DNA from: Halocynthiibacter styelae
GTDB taxonomy: Bacteria; Pseudomonadota; Alphaproteobacteria; Rhodobacterales; Rhodobacteraceae
Direction of reading: 5' to 3'
NCBI RefSeq assembly: GCF_016123485.1
Contig: NZ_JADCKQ010000004.1
Location: 62,001 to 126,000, forward strand
DNA: 64,000 bases
Made by a program: the position numbers and the translations under genes. Below, piece after piece: positions 18,008 through 27,201 of this stretch; position 1 is the first letter of the stretch; each line of letters begins with the position of its first letter. The notes below the pieces were generated by a model, which saw only the letters and a program-made list of their open reading frames with translations, was not told the DNA's origin and searched no databases.

Positions 18008-19174
18008 TCAGCCAAGCGGCATTCGTCGTTCTGCAAGTTCCACAAACCAGGCGCTGCCAAAGGGGATCGCTTCGTCGTCGAACTGATATTCCGGGTGATG
18101 GCACATCTGCGTGTCACCATTGCCAAGGAAGATATAAGCGCCGGGACGTTCTTCTAACATATAGGCGAAATCTTCAGAGGGCATGATCGGATCTGCCTTA
18201 TCGTCCACCTGCGCAGATACAGCGCGGGCGGCTTCTGCGGCATAGGCGGTTTCAGCTTCGGTGTTGAACGTCACCGGATAGCCGGGGGTCCATTCGACCT
18301 CTGCCACCGCGCCAAAGGCCGAAGCCGTATCCATGGCCACGCGTTTTACACGTTCTTCACAGATCGTGCGATATTCGCTGTCGAGCGTGCGCACGGTGCC
18401 TTCCATCACCACCTCATGTGCAATGACATTGCTGGCAGCACTATCGGTGTTGAACGTCCCCACGGTCAGAACCACGCGTTTCAGCGGATCAACATTACGT
18501 GCAACAACACTTTGCAAAGTCACAACAATCTGCGCGGCCACAAGGGTTGTATCAATCGCCAATGCGGGTTCGGCCGCATGGCCACCTTTGCCGGTGACGG
18601 TGATTTTGAACTCATCGGATGCGGCCAGAAGCGCACCGGGGCGCATGGCAAATTCGCCCACAGGAATGCCTGGTGCGTTGTGCAGACCGTAAACTTCCTG
18701 AATGTTCCAGCGGTCCATCATCCCGTCCTGGCACATGGCAAGCCCGCCTGCCCCACCTTCTTCTGCGGGCTGGAAAATCAGGGCGACGGTACCGTCAAAA
18801 TTGCGGGTCTCGGCCAGATATTTCGCAGCGCCAAGCAGGATCGAGGTATGGCCATCATGCCCACAGGCATGCATTTTACCAGGAACGGTAGAGGCATAAT
18901 CAAGCCCGGTCGCTTCTTCAATCGGCAAGGCATCCATGTCGGCGCGCATGCCGATCACCCGGCCTTTTGTATCGCTCTTGCCTTTTATCAGGGCAACAAC
19001 ACCGGTTTTGCCAACCCCTGGCGTGATTTCATCAACGCCGAATTCCTTCAGGCGTTCTACCACAAAAGCTGCGGTTTCATGCACATCATACATCAGTTCC
19101 GGATTGGCGTGCAGGTGGCGTCGCCAGCCGGTGATTTCTTCGTGCATTTCAGCAAAACGGTTTTTAACCGGCAT
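18008..19174 (-). CDS. M20-family amidohydrolase (aminoacylase/hippurate hydrolase type), copy 2
   Basis: A 388-residue paralogue of the downstream copy: Cys104/His106/His109 in MHACGHDGHTSILLG and Glu138-Glu139 in FQPAEEGG, with the C-terminal PSEDFAYMLEERPGAY. Both begin with the near-identical MPxKNRFAE and EITGWRRHxHxNPEL, pointing to a tandem duplication followed by divergence. Its start is 5 bp after the stop of the argE-like gene, so the two are co-transcribed. Confidence 0.9.
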   Translation of the reverse strand: MPVKNRFAEMHEEITGWRRHLHANPELMYDVHETAAFVVERLKEFGVDEITPGVGKTGVVALIKGKSDTKGRVIGMRADMDALPIEEATGLDYASTVPGKMHACGHDGHTSILLGAAKYLAETRNFDGTVALIFQPAEEGGAGGLAMCQDGMMDRWNIQEVYGLHNAPGIPVGEFAMRPGALLAASDEFKITVTGKGGHAAEPALAIDTTLVAAQIVVTLQSVVARNVDPLKRVVLTVGTFNTDSAASNVIAHEVVMEGTVRTLDSEYRTICEERVKRVAMDTASAFGAVAEVEWTPGYPVTFNTEAETAYAAEAARAVSAQVDDKADPIMPSEDFAYMLEERPGAYIFLGNGDTQMCHHPEYQFDDEAIPFGSAWFVELAERRMPLG

Positions 19175-19179
19175 GGGGT

Positions 19180-20364
19180 TTATCCTTCACACAGACGTTC
19201 AAGCAGACGTTCCTGGAACCGAACGCCCGCGTTAAATTCAGAAATCTCAATGAATTCATCCGGTTGATGCGCTTGCGCAATGTCGCCCGGGCCACAAACC
19301 ACGCTTGAATATCCGCCTTCCTGGAATTGCCCGGCCTCTGTGCCGTAAGACACAACATGGCTGGCGTTATCACCCGTGATGGACCGCACCAGTGTTTCCG
19401 CCACGCCATCTTCTTCCGGGCGCAGAGGTGGCAGCGCGAAATCTTCATTCATGATCACTCCTGCTTCCGGGTGACGGGCTTTCAGTTCTGCATCCAGTTC
19501 CGCAATAAACGGCAGCAGGCGCGCTTCCCATTGGGCCCGGTCCTCATCCGCGACAATGCGGAAATCCAGATCAAAACGGCAATCCGCAGCAGTGATATTG
19601 CCCGCTGTGCCGCCCTCAATCGTGCCGGAATGCACGGTGGTGAAGGGTGGTTCAAACATTGCGGCAATCGCTGTGGGTTCTTTGGCGGCAAGTTCTGCGT
19701 TGGTCTCATTGATCCAGGTCAGGATCTTTGCGCTTTCCAGGATCGCAGAGACACCGGTGTGCATCAGGGATGAATGCACCTCAAAACCCTTTACATGCAC
19801 ATCCCAGCCAAAACCACCCTTATGGCCGGTCACCGCCTGCATGGTGGACGGTTCGCCAATGATCGCCGCTTCCGCGCGGGGTATATCCGTGTTCGCCACC
19901 ATATGCGCGATCATGGGCGGGGCGCCGGTACAGCCGATTTCTTCGTCATAAGACAGGGCCACCTGCAGCGGTTTCTTCAGCTTGCCGTCCGCATGCAATT
20001 TCGCCGCCTGCCCCATGGCCCAAAGCGCAATGGCGTCAAAGCCCTTCATGTCACAGGTGCCGCGCCCGTAATAGCGGCCATCGCGTTCGGTCACAGTCCA
20101 GGGATCGCTGTTCCAGTCCTGACCATCCACCGGCACAACATCGGTGTGACCGGACAGAACAACGCCGCCGGGCGCATCGGGACCGACCGAAGCATAGATC
20201 GCTGATTTATTGCCCTCAGGGTTGGGCACGCGTGTGGAGGAAATGCCATGGGAAGTCAGGTAACTTTCCACCCAGTCGATCAGATCCAGATTGCTGTCGC
20301 GGCTGACGGTCGGGAATGAGATCAGCTTTGTCATGATCTCAAGGGCGGAAAGGTCCATACTCAT
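19180..20364 (-). CDS. argE: Acetylornithine deacetylase / M20A-type deacylase
   Basis: A 394-residue M20 enzyme. SGHTDVVPVDGQDW carries His73 and Asp75, GRGTCDMKGFDA the bridging Asp106, and SYDEEIGCTGAP the Glu141-Glu142 pair. The pattern and length match acetylornithine deacetylases, which remove the acetyl group in arginine synthesis. Placement in a peptide transporter and amidohydrolase cluster suggests it may instead act on an imported N-acyl amino acid; sequence alone cannot decide. Two in-frame starts (20364 and 20358) are possible. Confidence 0.85.
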   Translation of the reverse strand: MSMDLSALEIMTKLISFPTVSRDSNLDLIDWVESYLTSHGISSTRVPNPEGNKSAIYASVGPDAPGGVVLSGHTDVVPVDGQDWNSDPWTVTERDGRYYGRGTCDMKGFDAIALWAMGQAAKLHADGKLKKPLQVALSYDEEIGCTGAPPMIAHMVANTDIPRAEAAIIGEPSTMQAVTGHKGGFGWDVHVKGFEVHSSLMHTGVSAILESAKILTWINETNAELAAKEPTAIAAMFEPPFTTVHSGTIEGGTAGNITAADCRFDLDFRIVADEDRAQWEARLLPFIAELDAELKARHPEAGVIMNEDFALPPLRPEEDGVAETLVRSITGDNASHVVSYGTEAGQFQEGGYSSVVCGPGDIAQAHQPDEFIEISEFNAGVRFQERLLERLCEG

Positions 20365-20515
20365 CGTCGTTCCGTTTTCTTTGCAGGTTGAAGGCGCAGT
20401 GCTTCCATCTGCCGGACATATTCCGGCAGTGGTTGCATCTGGCTTACAGTGTTTACAGCAGGGCTGCTATACCGGGGAAATAACGTAGTCATCGCGAACT
20501 TCCCCGACGCAGGTA

Positions 20516-22336
20516 TCAGTACCAGTCACCCTTCAGGATGAAGTGATCCGGGCCGATCTGATCGTATTCAGACGGGCCAGCTGTATGAGTGACCGGGAAG
20601 ATCGGGCTTGGGATCGGCTTAAAGTTCAGCTCTTTCCCGATCATCTTATTGTTCGGATCTGCCACAGGCACCGCAGACATCAGGGATTTGGTATAAGCGT
20701 GCTGCGGGTTTTCAAACACCTGCGCACGCGGGCCAATTTCCACGATCCGGCCCAGATACATCACAGCTGTGATATGGCTGACCCGTTCCACAACCGCCAT
20801 GTCGTGGCTGATAAACAGGAAAGCCAGGCCCAGTTCGGCCTGCAGTTCCATCATCAGGTTCAGAACCTCGGCCTGCACAGATACATCCAGCGCAGACACC
20901 GCTTCATCCGCGATGATCAGCTTCGGATTCAGGGCAAGGGCACGGGCAATCGCCACACGCTGACGCTGACCACCTGACATTTCATGCGGATAGCGGCGCA
21001 TGAAGGTACGTGGCAGCTGCACGCGGTCAAACAGGTTTGCAACACGGTCTTCCAGTTCAGATCCGGAACAGATGTTATAATTACGCAGCGGTTCCGCCAC
21101 CTGATCAAACAGGCGCACCTGCGGGTTCAGGGATGCAAAAGGATCCTGAAAGATCATCTGCATATCGCGGCGTTCCAAACGCATTTCTTCCGGGGACAGG
21201 CTGAGGATATCCTTGCCTTCCATGGTCACCGAACCGGATGTTGGTTCCACCAGACGCAGGATGGAACGCCCCACCGTGGATTTACCACAACCGGATTCGC
21301 CCACAAGTGAAACAGTCTGACCGGCTTTGATGGTAAAGCTGACATCTTCCACCGCATGCACATTGGCCACGACTTTCTGGATGATACCTTTCTTCACCGG
21401 GAAACGGGTGATCAGGTTCTTCACCTCAAGCAGTGGCTTTGGCTCAACAACCGGCGCATCCGGCACTTCGGGTGCAGGCTGACCAATCAGACGCATGGGT
21501 TCCGGGCGATCCTTGCCCTTCATTTCACCAAGACGTGGCACAGCGGCCAGCAAGGCTTTGGTGTAATCTTCTTTCGGATTCTCAAAGATTTCCGCAGCGG
21601 TGCCTTCTTCCACCATATTTCCACGGAACATCACCAGCACGCGGTCGGCCATCTGGGCCACAACCGCCATATCGTGGGTGATGAAGATCACCGCCATATC
21701 GTTTTCACGTTTCAGACGGTCAATCAGGGCCAAAATTTCAGCCTGAATGGTCACATCAAGTGCGGTGGTCGGTTCATCGGCGATCAGAAGCTTTGGCTCA
21801 CAGGCCATGGCGATCGCGATCACGACACGCTGGCGCATACCGCCGGACAGCTCATGTGGGTATTGGTCAAAGCGGCGTTCCGGTTCCGGAATGCGCACCT
21901 GTTTCAACAGTTCAATCGCGCGTTCTTTGGCTTCGGCTTTGGTCATGCCTTTGTGAATGCGCAGGCCTTCGGTCAGCTGACGGCCGATTGTGAACACCGG
22001 GTTCAGGGCTGTCATTGGTTCCTGGAAGATCATCGCGATCTCATTGCCGCGGATCTGACGCATCAGTTCAGAATCAGCATCCTCAACCGCAACCTCACCT
22101 TTGTCACCGCGATCAAACTTCAGGGAACCGCCGGCAATCTCACCACCACCGAATTCCACAAGTCGCATCAGAGACAGAGAGGAAACCGATTTACCGGATC
22201 CGGATTCACCAACGATACAAAGGGTTTCGCCGGGTTTTACGTTAAAGGATACATCTTCAACGCCCACAACGATCCCGTTGGATGTTTCAAATTCCACACG
22301 CAGATTCTGAATGTCGACAAGCGGCTTATCCAGCAT
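20516..22336 (-). CDS. Peptide ABC transporter, fused double ATP-binding protein (DppD-DppF type)
   Basis: A 606-residue protein with two complete ABC ATPase domains. The first has GESGSGKS at residues 43-50 and the signature [12 protein letters not shown]. The second has GESGCGKS near residue 345 and [12 protein letters not shown]. Both carry the oligopeptide C-terminal extension ([20 protein letters not shown]). It powers uptake of di/oligopeptides through the permeases encoded on the other strand (24584-26594). Separation of the ATPase from the binding protein and permeases by a divergent promoter region is a distinctive layout. Confidence 0.93.
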   Translation of the reverse strand: MLDKPLVDIQNLRVEFETSNGIVVGVEDVSFNVKPGETLCIVGESGSGKSVSSLSLMRLVEFGGGEIAGGSLKFDRGDKGEVAVEDADSELMRQIRGNEIAMIFQEPMTALNPVFTIGRQLTEGLRIHKGMTKAEAKERAIELLKQVRIPEPERRFDQYPHELSGGMRQRVVIAIAMACEPKLLIADEPTTALDVTIQAEILALIDRLKRENDMAVIFITHDMAVVAQMADRVLVMFRGNMVEEGTAAEIFENPKEDYTKALLAAVPRLGEMKGKDRPEPMRLIGQPAPEVPDAPVVEPKPLLEVKNLITRFPVKKGIIQKVVANVHAVEDVSFTIKAGQTVSLVGESGCGKSTVGRSILRLVEPTSGSVTMEGKDILSLSPEEMRLERRDMQMIFQDPFASLNPQVRLFDQVAEPLRNYNICSGSELEDRVANLFDRVQLPRTFMRRYPHEMSGGQRQRVAIARALALNPKLIIADEAVSALDVSVQAEVLNLMMELQAELGLAFLFISHDMAVVERVSHITAVMYLGRIVEIGPRAQVFENPQHAYTKSLMSAVPVADPNNKMIGKELNFKPIPSPIFPVTHTAGPSEYDQIGPDHFILKGDWY

Positions 22337-22781
22337 GAATTATTCCCCCCCGGGATTGTCTTATTATCAGGTTTTGACAGCGAAGCTACGCGCCGGATTG
22401 CGCCCCTGTCAAACAAGTAACACATTCACAGAAACTTCATTTGTCGCGAAATCCCCTGGGAAGCCGGGAAAAACAGAATCGATTCCAGGGAGCGAAACGC
22501 GAGCGCTAACAATCTGACGCTACGTAACGGATTTTGCGCCCACGACAGTTTATATCGCTACCGCCGCCTGCCCCGTTAATTTATTGCGTTTGCTATGGGG
22601 TTTGCCGCAAATATCGGTAATTTTTGGCAATACGCTTGCATTTCGCCGCCGGATTGTCTGAACTGAGCGCACTTGTCTCAGCAGTGAACAGGCCGGTGAA
22701 CGGTCGGACTGATAATAACGACTGATGACAAAAGGGACTTTGATCACCGGAAAAACGGGGATCACCAACAAGGAGAGAAGA
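22337..22781. other. Divergent promoter region of the peptide transport locus (445 bp)
   Basis: No gene is supported. It separates the fused ATPase (minus) from the binding protein (plus) and must hold both promoters. GACTGATAATAACGAC near 22709 offers a -10-like TGATAAT for the plus strand. An AAGGAGAG ribosome site lies 8 bases before the binding-protein ATG. No clear operator palindrome was noticed. Confidence 0.5.
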
Positions 22782-24482
22782 ATGAACTTCAAGGCAACCC
22801 TTCTGGGCGCTGCAGCTGCTTTTGCAATGGCCCCTGCGGCCATGGCGGAACGTGGTGCAGACGGCCACGTCAATATTATCTATTGGCAGGCCCCATCCGG
22901 CATGAACCCGTATCTGTCCGGCGGCACAAAAGAACTTGAGGCTGCAAGCCTCGTGATTGAACCGCTCGCACGTTACAACGAAGAAGGCACCATGGTGCCG
23001 TGGCTCGCAGAATCTGTACCAACCGTTGAAAACGGTGGCGTTTCTGAAGACCTGACTTCCATCACATGGACCCTGAAAGAGGGCCTGCTGTGGTCTGACG
23101 GCACGCCTGTGACATCTGAGGATGTTCGTTTCTCCTGGCAGTATTGTACTGCTGAAGGTGGCGGCTGTGCGCAGGGTGAAAAATACAACGATGTGACCGA
23201 TGTTGAAATCATCGACGATCGCACCGTGACCGTGCACTTCGGCGTATCCAAGCCTTTCCCATATGGTCCGTTTGTTGGTGCACAGGCGCCGATCATTCAG
23301 GCCGCTCAGTTTGCTGACTGTCTCGGTGCGAAAGCGCCTGAGTGTACAGACGCAAACTTCCAGCCAATCGGCACCGGTCCTTTCACAGTGACTGAATTCC
23401 GTTCCAATGACGTTGTGTCCCTGGCTGCAAACGAAAACTACCGCGATGCATCTAAGCCGGCATTTGCGACTGTGACCCTGAAGGGTGGCGGATCCGCAAC
23501 TGACGCTGGCCGTGCTGTTCTGGCGACCGGCGAATTCGACTACGCCTGGAACCTGCAGCTGGCACCAGATGTACTTGCTGAAATGGCTTCTGCGGGCAAA
23601 GGCACTGTAGTGTCTTCCTTCGGCACCCTGGTAGAACGCATCATGGTGAACATGACTGACGTTTCTGCTGATCTGGGCGAACGTCGCGGTACTGCTGACA
23701 ATGCACACCCGTTCCTGTCCGACATCAACGTGCGTCAGGCCCTGTCCATGGCAATCGACCGTGACCTGCTGGTTGAAATCGGTTACGGCACTGCGGGTCG
23801 CCCGACCTGTAACGTTCTGCCGGCACCTGCCATCTACAAATCCACAGCAAACGACGCATGCCTTGTTCAAGACATCGCTGCGGCAAACGCTCTGCTGGAC
23901 GAAGCTGGCTGGGAAATGGGTTCTGACGGCGTACGTGCAAAAGACGGCGTTCGTCTTTCCATGCTGTACCAGACATCCACAAACGCTGTTCGCCAGGATT
24001 TCCAGGCGCTGATCAAACAGTGGTGGGCTGAAATCGGTGTTGAAACCGAACTGCGCAACATCGACGCATCTGTATTCTTCGGCGGCGACCCTGCGTCTAA
24101 CGACACCTTCCAGAAGTTCTTTGCTGACGTTGAAATGTACGCGAACAACTTCGACGGTACAGACCCTGAGTCATACATGGCGAACTGGGAATGTTCACAG
24201 GCACCACGTCCTGAGACACAGTGGCAGGGCAACAACATGCCACGCTTCTGTTCCGAGGAATATGATGCGCTGGTTGCTGAAATGGCAACAACCGGTGATC
24301 TGAACGAACGTGCGCGTCTGGCGAAAGCCATGAACGACATGCTGATGCAGGAATATGTGATCATCCCACTGGTGGACCGTGGTCGTGTATCTGCACATGC
24401 AAACACCCTGGGTGGCGTTATCCTGAACACCTGGGACTCTGAACTCTGGAATGCCGCTGACTGGCATCGTGTTGACGGCTGA
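22782..24482 (+). CDS. Peptide ABC transporter, periplasmic substrate-binding protein (SBP family 5)
   Basis: A 566-residue exported protein. The start MNFKATLLGAAAAFAMAPAAMA is a clean 22-residue signal peptide with AAGGAGAG upstream; the longer frame from 22725 is not needed. The mature part shows the SBP_bac_5 signatures ITWTLKEGLLWSDGTPVTSEDV and FQPIGTGPFTVTEF, and DINVRQALSMAIDRDLLV in the C-lobe. It captures peptides or peptide-like solutes for the permease pair downstream. A strong stem-loop after the stop probably raises the level of this transcript over that of the permeases. Confidence 0.94.
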   Translation: MNFKATLLGAAAAFAMAPAAMAERGADGHVNIIYWQAPSGMNPYLSGGTKELEAASLVIEPLARYNEEGTMVPWLAESVPTVENGGVSEDLTSITWTLKEGLLWSDGTPVTSEDVRFSWQYCTAEGGGCAQGEKYNDVTDVEIIDDRTVTVHFGVSKPFPYGPFVGAQAPIIQAAQFADCLGAKAPECTDANFQPIGTGPFTVTEFRSNDVVSLAANENYRDASKPAFATVTLKGGGSATDAGRAVLATGEFDYAWNLQLAPDVLAEMASAGKGTVVSSFGTLVERIMVNMTDVSADLGERRGTADNAHPFLSDINVRQALSMAIDRDLLVEIGYGTAGRPTCNVLPAPAIYKSTANDACLVQDIAAANALLDEAGWEMGSDGVRAKDGVRLSMLYQTSTNAVRQDFQALIKQWWAEIGVETELRNIDASVFFGGDPASNDTFQKFFADVEMYANNFDGTDPESYMANWECSQAPRPETQWQGNNMPRFCSEEYDALVAEMATTGDLNERARLAKAMNDMLMQEYVIIPLVDRGRVSAHANTLGGVILNTWDSELWNAADWHRVDG

Positions 24483-24522
24483 TCCCGTTACAGGTAGCTG
24501 CGCTGCCTGACACGACAGAACG

Positions 24523-24551
24523 GATTTGCCCCGCCCCGCGCGGGGCAAATC
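24523..24551. promoter_or_regulatory. Intra-operon mRNA-stabilising hairpin or attenuator
   Basis: GATTTGCCCCGC (24523-24534) pairs perfectly with GCGGGGCAAATC (24540-24551), a 12-bp stem with a 5-nt loop, 40 bp after the binding-protein stop and 32 bp before the permease start. There is no T-run after it. Hairpins in this position commonly make binding-protein mRNA more abundant than that of the permeases. A weaker stem, CAGGTAGC/GCTGCCTG, lies at 24491-24509. Confidence 0.75.
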
Positions 24552-24583
24552 TTACCTGGAACGCGCATCCTGAGGCTTGCTCA

Positions 24584-25591
24584 ATGCTCAACTTTATCAT
24601 TCGTCGCTCGGGCATATCCGTGCTGACGTTGTTCTTCATCTCCTTCGTTATCTTCATGTTGCTTGCACTTGCACCAGGTGATCCGACGGCAAGCCTGCCT
24701 TTGTCGATCCCTGCCGAAGTGAAAGCACAAATCCGTGAATCCCTTGGTCTCGGGCAGAACCCGCTGGTTCGCTTTGTAAAGTGGTTCTATGCCTTCTTCT
24801 GGGTTGAACCGATGTACACCATCGAACAGCTCACAGGTCTGAACACCTATGGCGATCAACAACGGATTATCTCTTTCCAGAGCCGCTCTCCCGTGATGGA
24901 TATCGTCTGGCAGCGTATTCCTCAGACCCTCTGGGTGGTTGGTCTGGGTTATGTGGTCGGCACGCTGATCGCGCTCCCGATCGGGATTATCTCAGCCTAT
25001 CGCCAATACAGTTGGTTTGATCAGCTCGGAACATTCATCTCTATGGTAGGTTTCTCTGTTCCGACCTTCTTTACCGGTGTTCTGCTGATTGTGATCTTCT
25101 CTGTGAACCTTGGTTGGTTCCCGTCGATCTATGACACGACCCTGGTGGTCGACAGCTGGGCAAACTTTGTCAAACAAGCCAAGCAAATGGTTCTGCCGGT
25201 ATCCGTGCTGGCGCTGTATAACGCAGCCCAGATCAGCCGGTTTATGCGGGCGTCTATGCTGGACAACCTGAACCAGGACTATGTGCGCACCGCCCGGGCC
25301 AAGGGCCTTGGTGAAAAAGCCGTTGTGCTGGTCCATGTGTTGCGCAACTCCATGATCCCGGTTGTAACCGTGATTGCCCTGGGTGTGCCTCAGGTGTTTG
25401 GTGGCGCGATCATCACCGAACAGGTGTTTAAGGTGAACGGCCTTGGTCAGCTTCTGATCACAGCCATTCAGGCCAATGACATCCCGATGGTACAAACCCT
25501 GACTGTGATCTTCGCGGTCCTGATCATTCTCTTTAACCTGATTGCCGATGTTCTCTACGGCGTGCTTGATCCGAGGATCCGTTATGACTGA
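24584..25591 (+). CDS. Peptide ABC transporter permease, DppB type
   Basis: A 335-residue inner membrane protein with about six transmembrane helices, starting with FIIRRSGISVLTLFFISFVIFML. The cytoplasmic EAA loop lies around RTARAKGLGEKAVVLVHVLRN, and the C-terminal VFKVNGLGQLLITAIQANDIP is characteristic of DppB/OppB. It forms the channel with the DppC-type permease, whose start overlaps its last 8 bases. The substrate would be a di- or oligopeptide. Confidence 0.94.
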   Translation: MLNFIIRRSGISVLTLFFISFVIFMLLALAPGDPTASLPLSIPAEVKAQIRESLGLGQNPLVRFVKWFYAFFWVEPMYTIEQLTGLNTYGDQQRIISFQSRSPVMDIVWQRIPQTLWVVGLGYVVGTLIALPIGIISAYRQYSWFDQLGTFISMVGFSVPTFFTGVLLIVIFSVNLGWFPSIYDTTLVVDSWANFVKQAKQMVLPVSVLALYNAAQISRFMRASMLDNLNQDYVRTARAKGLGEKAVVLVHVLRNSMIPVVTVIALGVPQVFGGAIITEQVFKVNGLGQLLITAIQANDIPMVQTLTVIFAVLIILFNLIADVLYGVLDPRIRYD

Positions 25592-26594
25592 TAAAACCGT
25601 AACCGAACAGGATATCGCCGCAAGCGCATCGCGCAGCCAGTGGTGGGATGTCTGGGGACAGTTCCGCACCCACCGAGGCGCGATGATCGGGGCTTTCGTC
25701 TTCTTGCTGATCGTATTCGGCATTGTGCTTGGGCCATGGCTGTGGTCGACAGATGCGACCTATATCGACATCCGTGCAAAGAACGCCCGTGCCATCACAT
25801 CCTGTTTCTCACAGGACTGGGGCATGATCTGGACATGTCTGTCTGATCCGACCTCGATGAAGGCGGAAACCGGGCTGAAAGTCTACTGGTCCCACCCTCT
25901 GGGCACCGACCAGCTAGGCCGGGATAACCTGGCACGTGTGATCAAAGGCGGTCAGGTTTCCCTGGCTGTTGGCGTGACTGCGATGCTTCTGGCGCTGTTT
26001 GTCGGCACACTTGTCGGCGTGATGGCGGGCTTTTTCAAAAAGCTCGACGGCATTCTGATGCGCCTGACAGATCTTTTCCTGGCCTTGCCTCTGCTGCCAC
26101 TGCTGCTGGTGATGTTCATGCTGTTCCGCGACGCTCTGAACTCCAGCTTCGGTCCGGAAATGGGGGCGTTCATTCTGATGGTCTCCGCCATCGGGATCAC
26201 AAGCTGGATGCCAACAGCCCGTATTGTACGTGGTGATGTTCTTGCGATCAAAGAGCGTGAATTCGTATTGGCGGCGCGTTCCATCGGGACCACCAACAGC
26301 AAGATGATCATGCGCCATGTGCTGCCAAATGTCATGTCACCGATCATGGTGTCTGCAACCCTTGGCATTGCGAATGCGATCATCACGGAATCTGCGCTGT
26401 CCTTCCTGGGCCTGGGCTTCCCACCGGATTTCCCGACCTGGGGGCGTCTGCTCTATGATAGCACCGACTTCCTCGTGAGCTACCCGGAACGCGTGATCTA
26501 TCCGGGCCTTGCAATCTCTCTGACGGTTCTGTCTGTGAACTATATCGGTGATGGTCTGCGCGATGCTCTGGATCCACGGATCCGCGGGCGCTAA
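25584..26594 (+). CDS. Peptide ABC transporter permease, DppC type
   Basis: A 336-residue inner membrane protein. The start MTDKTVTEQDIAASASRSQW overlaps the end of the DppB frame, so the two are translationally coupled; the longer frame from 25542 would lie inside dppB. It has the N-terminal OppC-type segment, then five or six helices, the LGTDQLGRDNLARVIKGGQVSL motif, and the EAA loop in LAARSIGTTNSKMIMRHVLPN. The extra periplasmic loop between helix 1 and LGTDQLGRD (residues about 55-105) is longer than usual and carries two cysteines. Confidence 0.93.
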   Translation: MTDKTVTEQDIAASASRSQWWDVWGQFRTHRGAMIGAFVFLLIVFGIVLGPWLWSTDATYIDIRAKNARAITSCFSQDWGMIWTCLSDPTSMKAETGLKVYWSHPLGTDQLGRDNLARVIKGGQVSLAVGVTAMLLALFVGTLVGVMAGFFKKLDGILMRLTDLFLALPLLPLLLVMFMLFRDALNSSFGPEMGAFILMVSAIGITSWMPTARIVRGDVLAIKEREFVLAARSIGTTNSKMIMRHVLPNVMSPIMVSATLGIANAIITESALSFLGLGFPPDFPTWGRLLYDSTDFLVSYPERVIYPGLAISLTVLSVNYIGDGLRDALDPRIRGR

Positions 26595-26599
26595 ACCCC

Positions 26600-26644
26600 G
26601 GTTTCTTTCAAAGAAACCGTCCCGGAATTTTTGAAAAATTCCGG
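26600..26644. repeat. Two adjacent perfect hairpins after the DppC gene
   Basis: GGTTTCTTT-C-AAAGAAACC (26600-26618) and CCGGAATTTTT-G-AAAAATTCCGG (26622-26644) are each perfect inverted repeats with a single central base. They lie just after the permease stop and before a longer inverted repeat. They probably form the 3' end of the permease transcript. Confidence 0.65.
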
Positions 26645-26648
26645 CTAC

Positions 26649-26697
26649 CACTAAGTAAAATGGCCCGGCAGAAATGCACGGGCCATTTTACTTAGTG
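26649..26697. terminator. Bidirectional terminator with 19-bp perfect inverted repeat
   Basis: CACTAAGTAAAATGGCCCG (26649-26667) and its exact complement (26679-26697) are separated by 11 nt. The right arm contains the stop codon of the MerR gene on the minus strand. It sits between converging genes and should end transcription both ways. Confidence 0.75.
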
Positions 26698-27128
26698 CGG
26701 CGCTTTTTCTGCATATCCTGTGACGCCCCCTGCCCCAGACGCGCCAAAGCGATCTTGGTTATTCTCTGAAACTTCGGACAACTGGCGTGTGTTGGCGCGC
26801 TGCATTGCGCAACATGGCGCAACCCGTCCCGCAATGCGGTCAGCTCTGTGATCCGCTGTTCAATTTCATCAGCTTTCGACAAAAGAGCCTCGGCGGGAAT
26901 ATCGCTTTCTCCCCCCGGGCAGACAAAGGCACGGATCTCATCCAGCGAAAACCCCGCCTTTTTCCCAAGCAATATCAGCGACAGCACTTGCAGAACGGAA
27001 GGATCATAAAGCCGCCGCAACCCTTTGCGCCCGGATGGGCTGATCAGCTGTTTCGTTTCATAATAACGCAGTGTCGCCGCAGACAGACCCGTCTGTTCTG
27101 ACACCTCTCCAATATCCAGATCTTTCAT
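26688..27128 (-). CDS. MerR-family regulator with CueR-like cysteine pair
   Basis: A 146-residue protein starting MKDLDIGEVSEQTGLSAATL, with the winged helix ATLRYYETKQLISPSGR followed by a dimerisation coiled coil. Cys109 and Cys117 in CSAPTHASCP have the same 7-residue spacing as the metal-binding loop of CueR/ZntR, and Cys70 sits where ZntR and MerR carry a further ligand. It lacks the four-cysteine Fe-S cluster of SoxR. It is divergent from a DUF2938 membrane protein, which is its likely target through the long-spacer promoter between them. Metal or thiol-reactive sensing is inferred only. Confidence 0.85.
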   Translation of the reverse strand: MKDLDIGEVSEQTGLSAATLRYYETKQLISPSGRKGLRRLYDPSVLQVLSLILLGKKAGFSLDEIRAFVCPGGESDIPAEALLSKADEIEQRITELTALRDGLRHVAQCSAPTHASCPKFQRITKIALARLGQGASQDMQKKRRTK

Positions 27129-27130
27129 CC

Positions 27131-27161
27131 TTGACCTCAAGCTGACTTCAAGTGGCAGACT
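27131..27161 (+). promoter_or_regulatory. MerR-type promoter with overlong spacer
   Basis: TTGACC (27131-27136) and CAGACT (27156-27161) are separated by 19 bp, the distance that requires MerR-type unwinding. The spacer region carries ACCTCAAGCTGACTTCAAGT, close to the MerR/SoxR-class form, and a direct repeat TGACYTCAAG with 11-bp period. It is positioned 40 bp before the DUF2938 gene. The -10 match is weak. Confidence 0.5.
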
Positions 27162-27201
27162 GCATGTTCTCAGATAAAGAGGCAACAGAAAGGCCCCCCT
27201 G

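Noticed and set aside
21356-22420. Long plus-strand open frame (354 codons) opposite the ABC ATPase
   Set aside because: His/Phe-rich shadow of a strongly conserved ATPase gene with all motifs in place.
22593-23870. Minus-strand open frame (425 codons) opposite the binding protein
   Set aside because: Cys/Arg/Val-rich antisense translation with no domain; the plus-strand binding protein is unambiguous.
26688-27128. SoxR identity for the MerR-type gene, suggested by the operator
   Set aside because: The four-cysteine 2Fe-2S cluster of SoxR is absent; cysteine spacing fits CueR/ZntR better.
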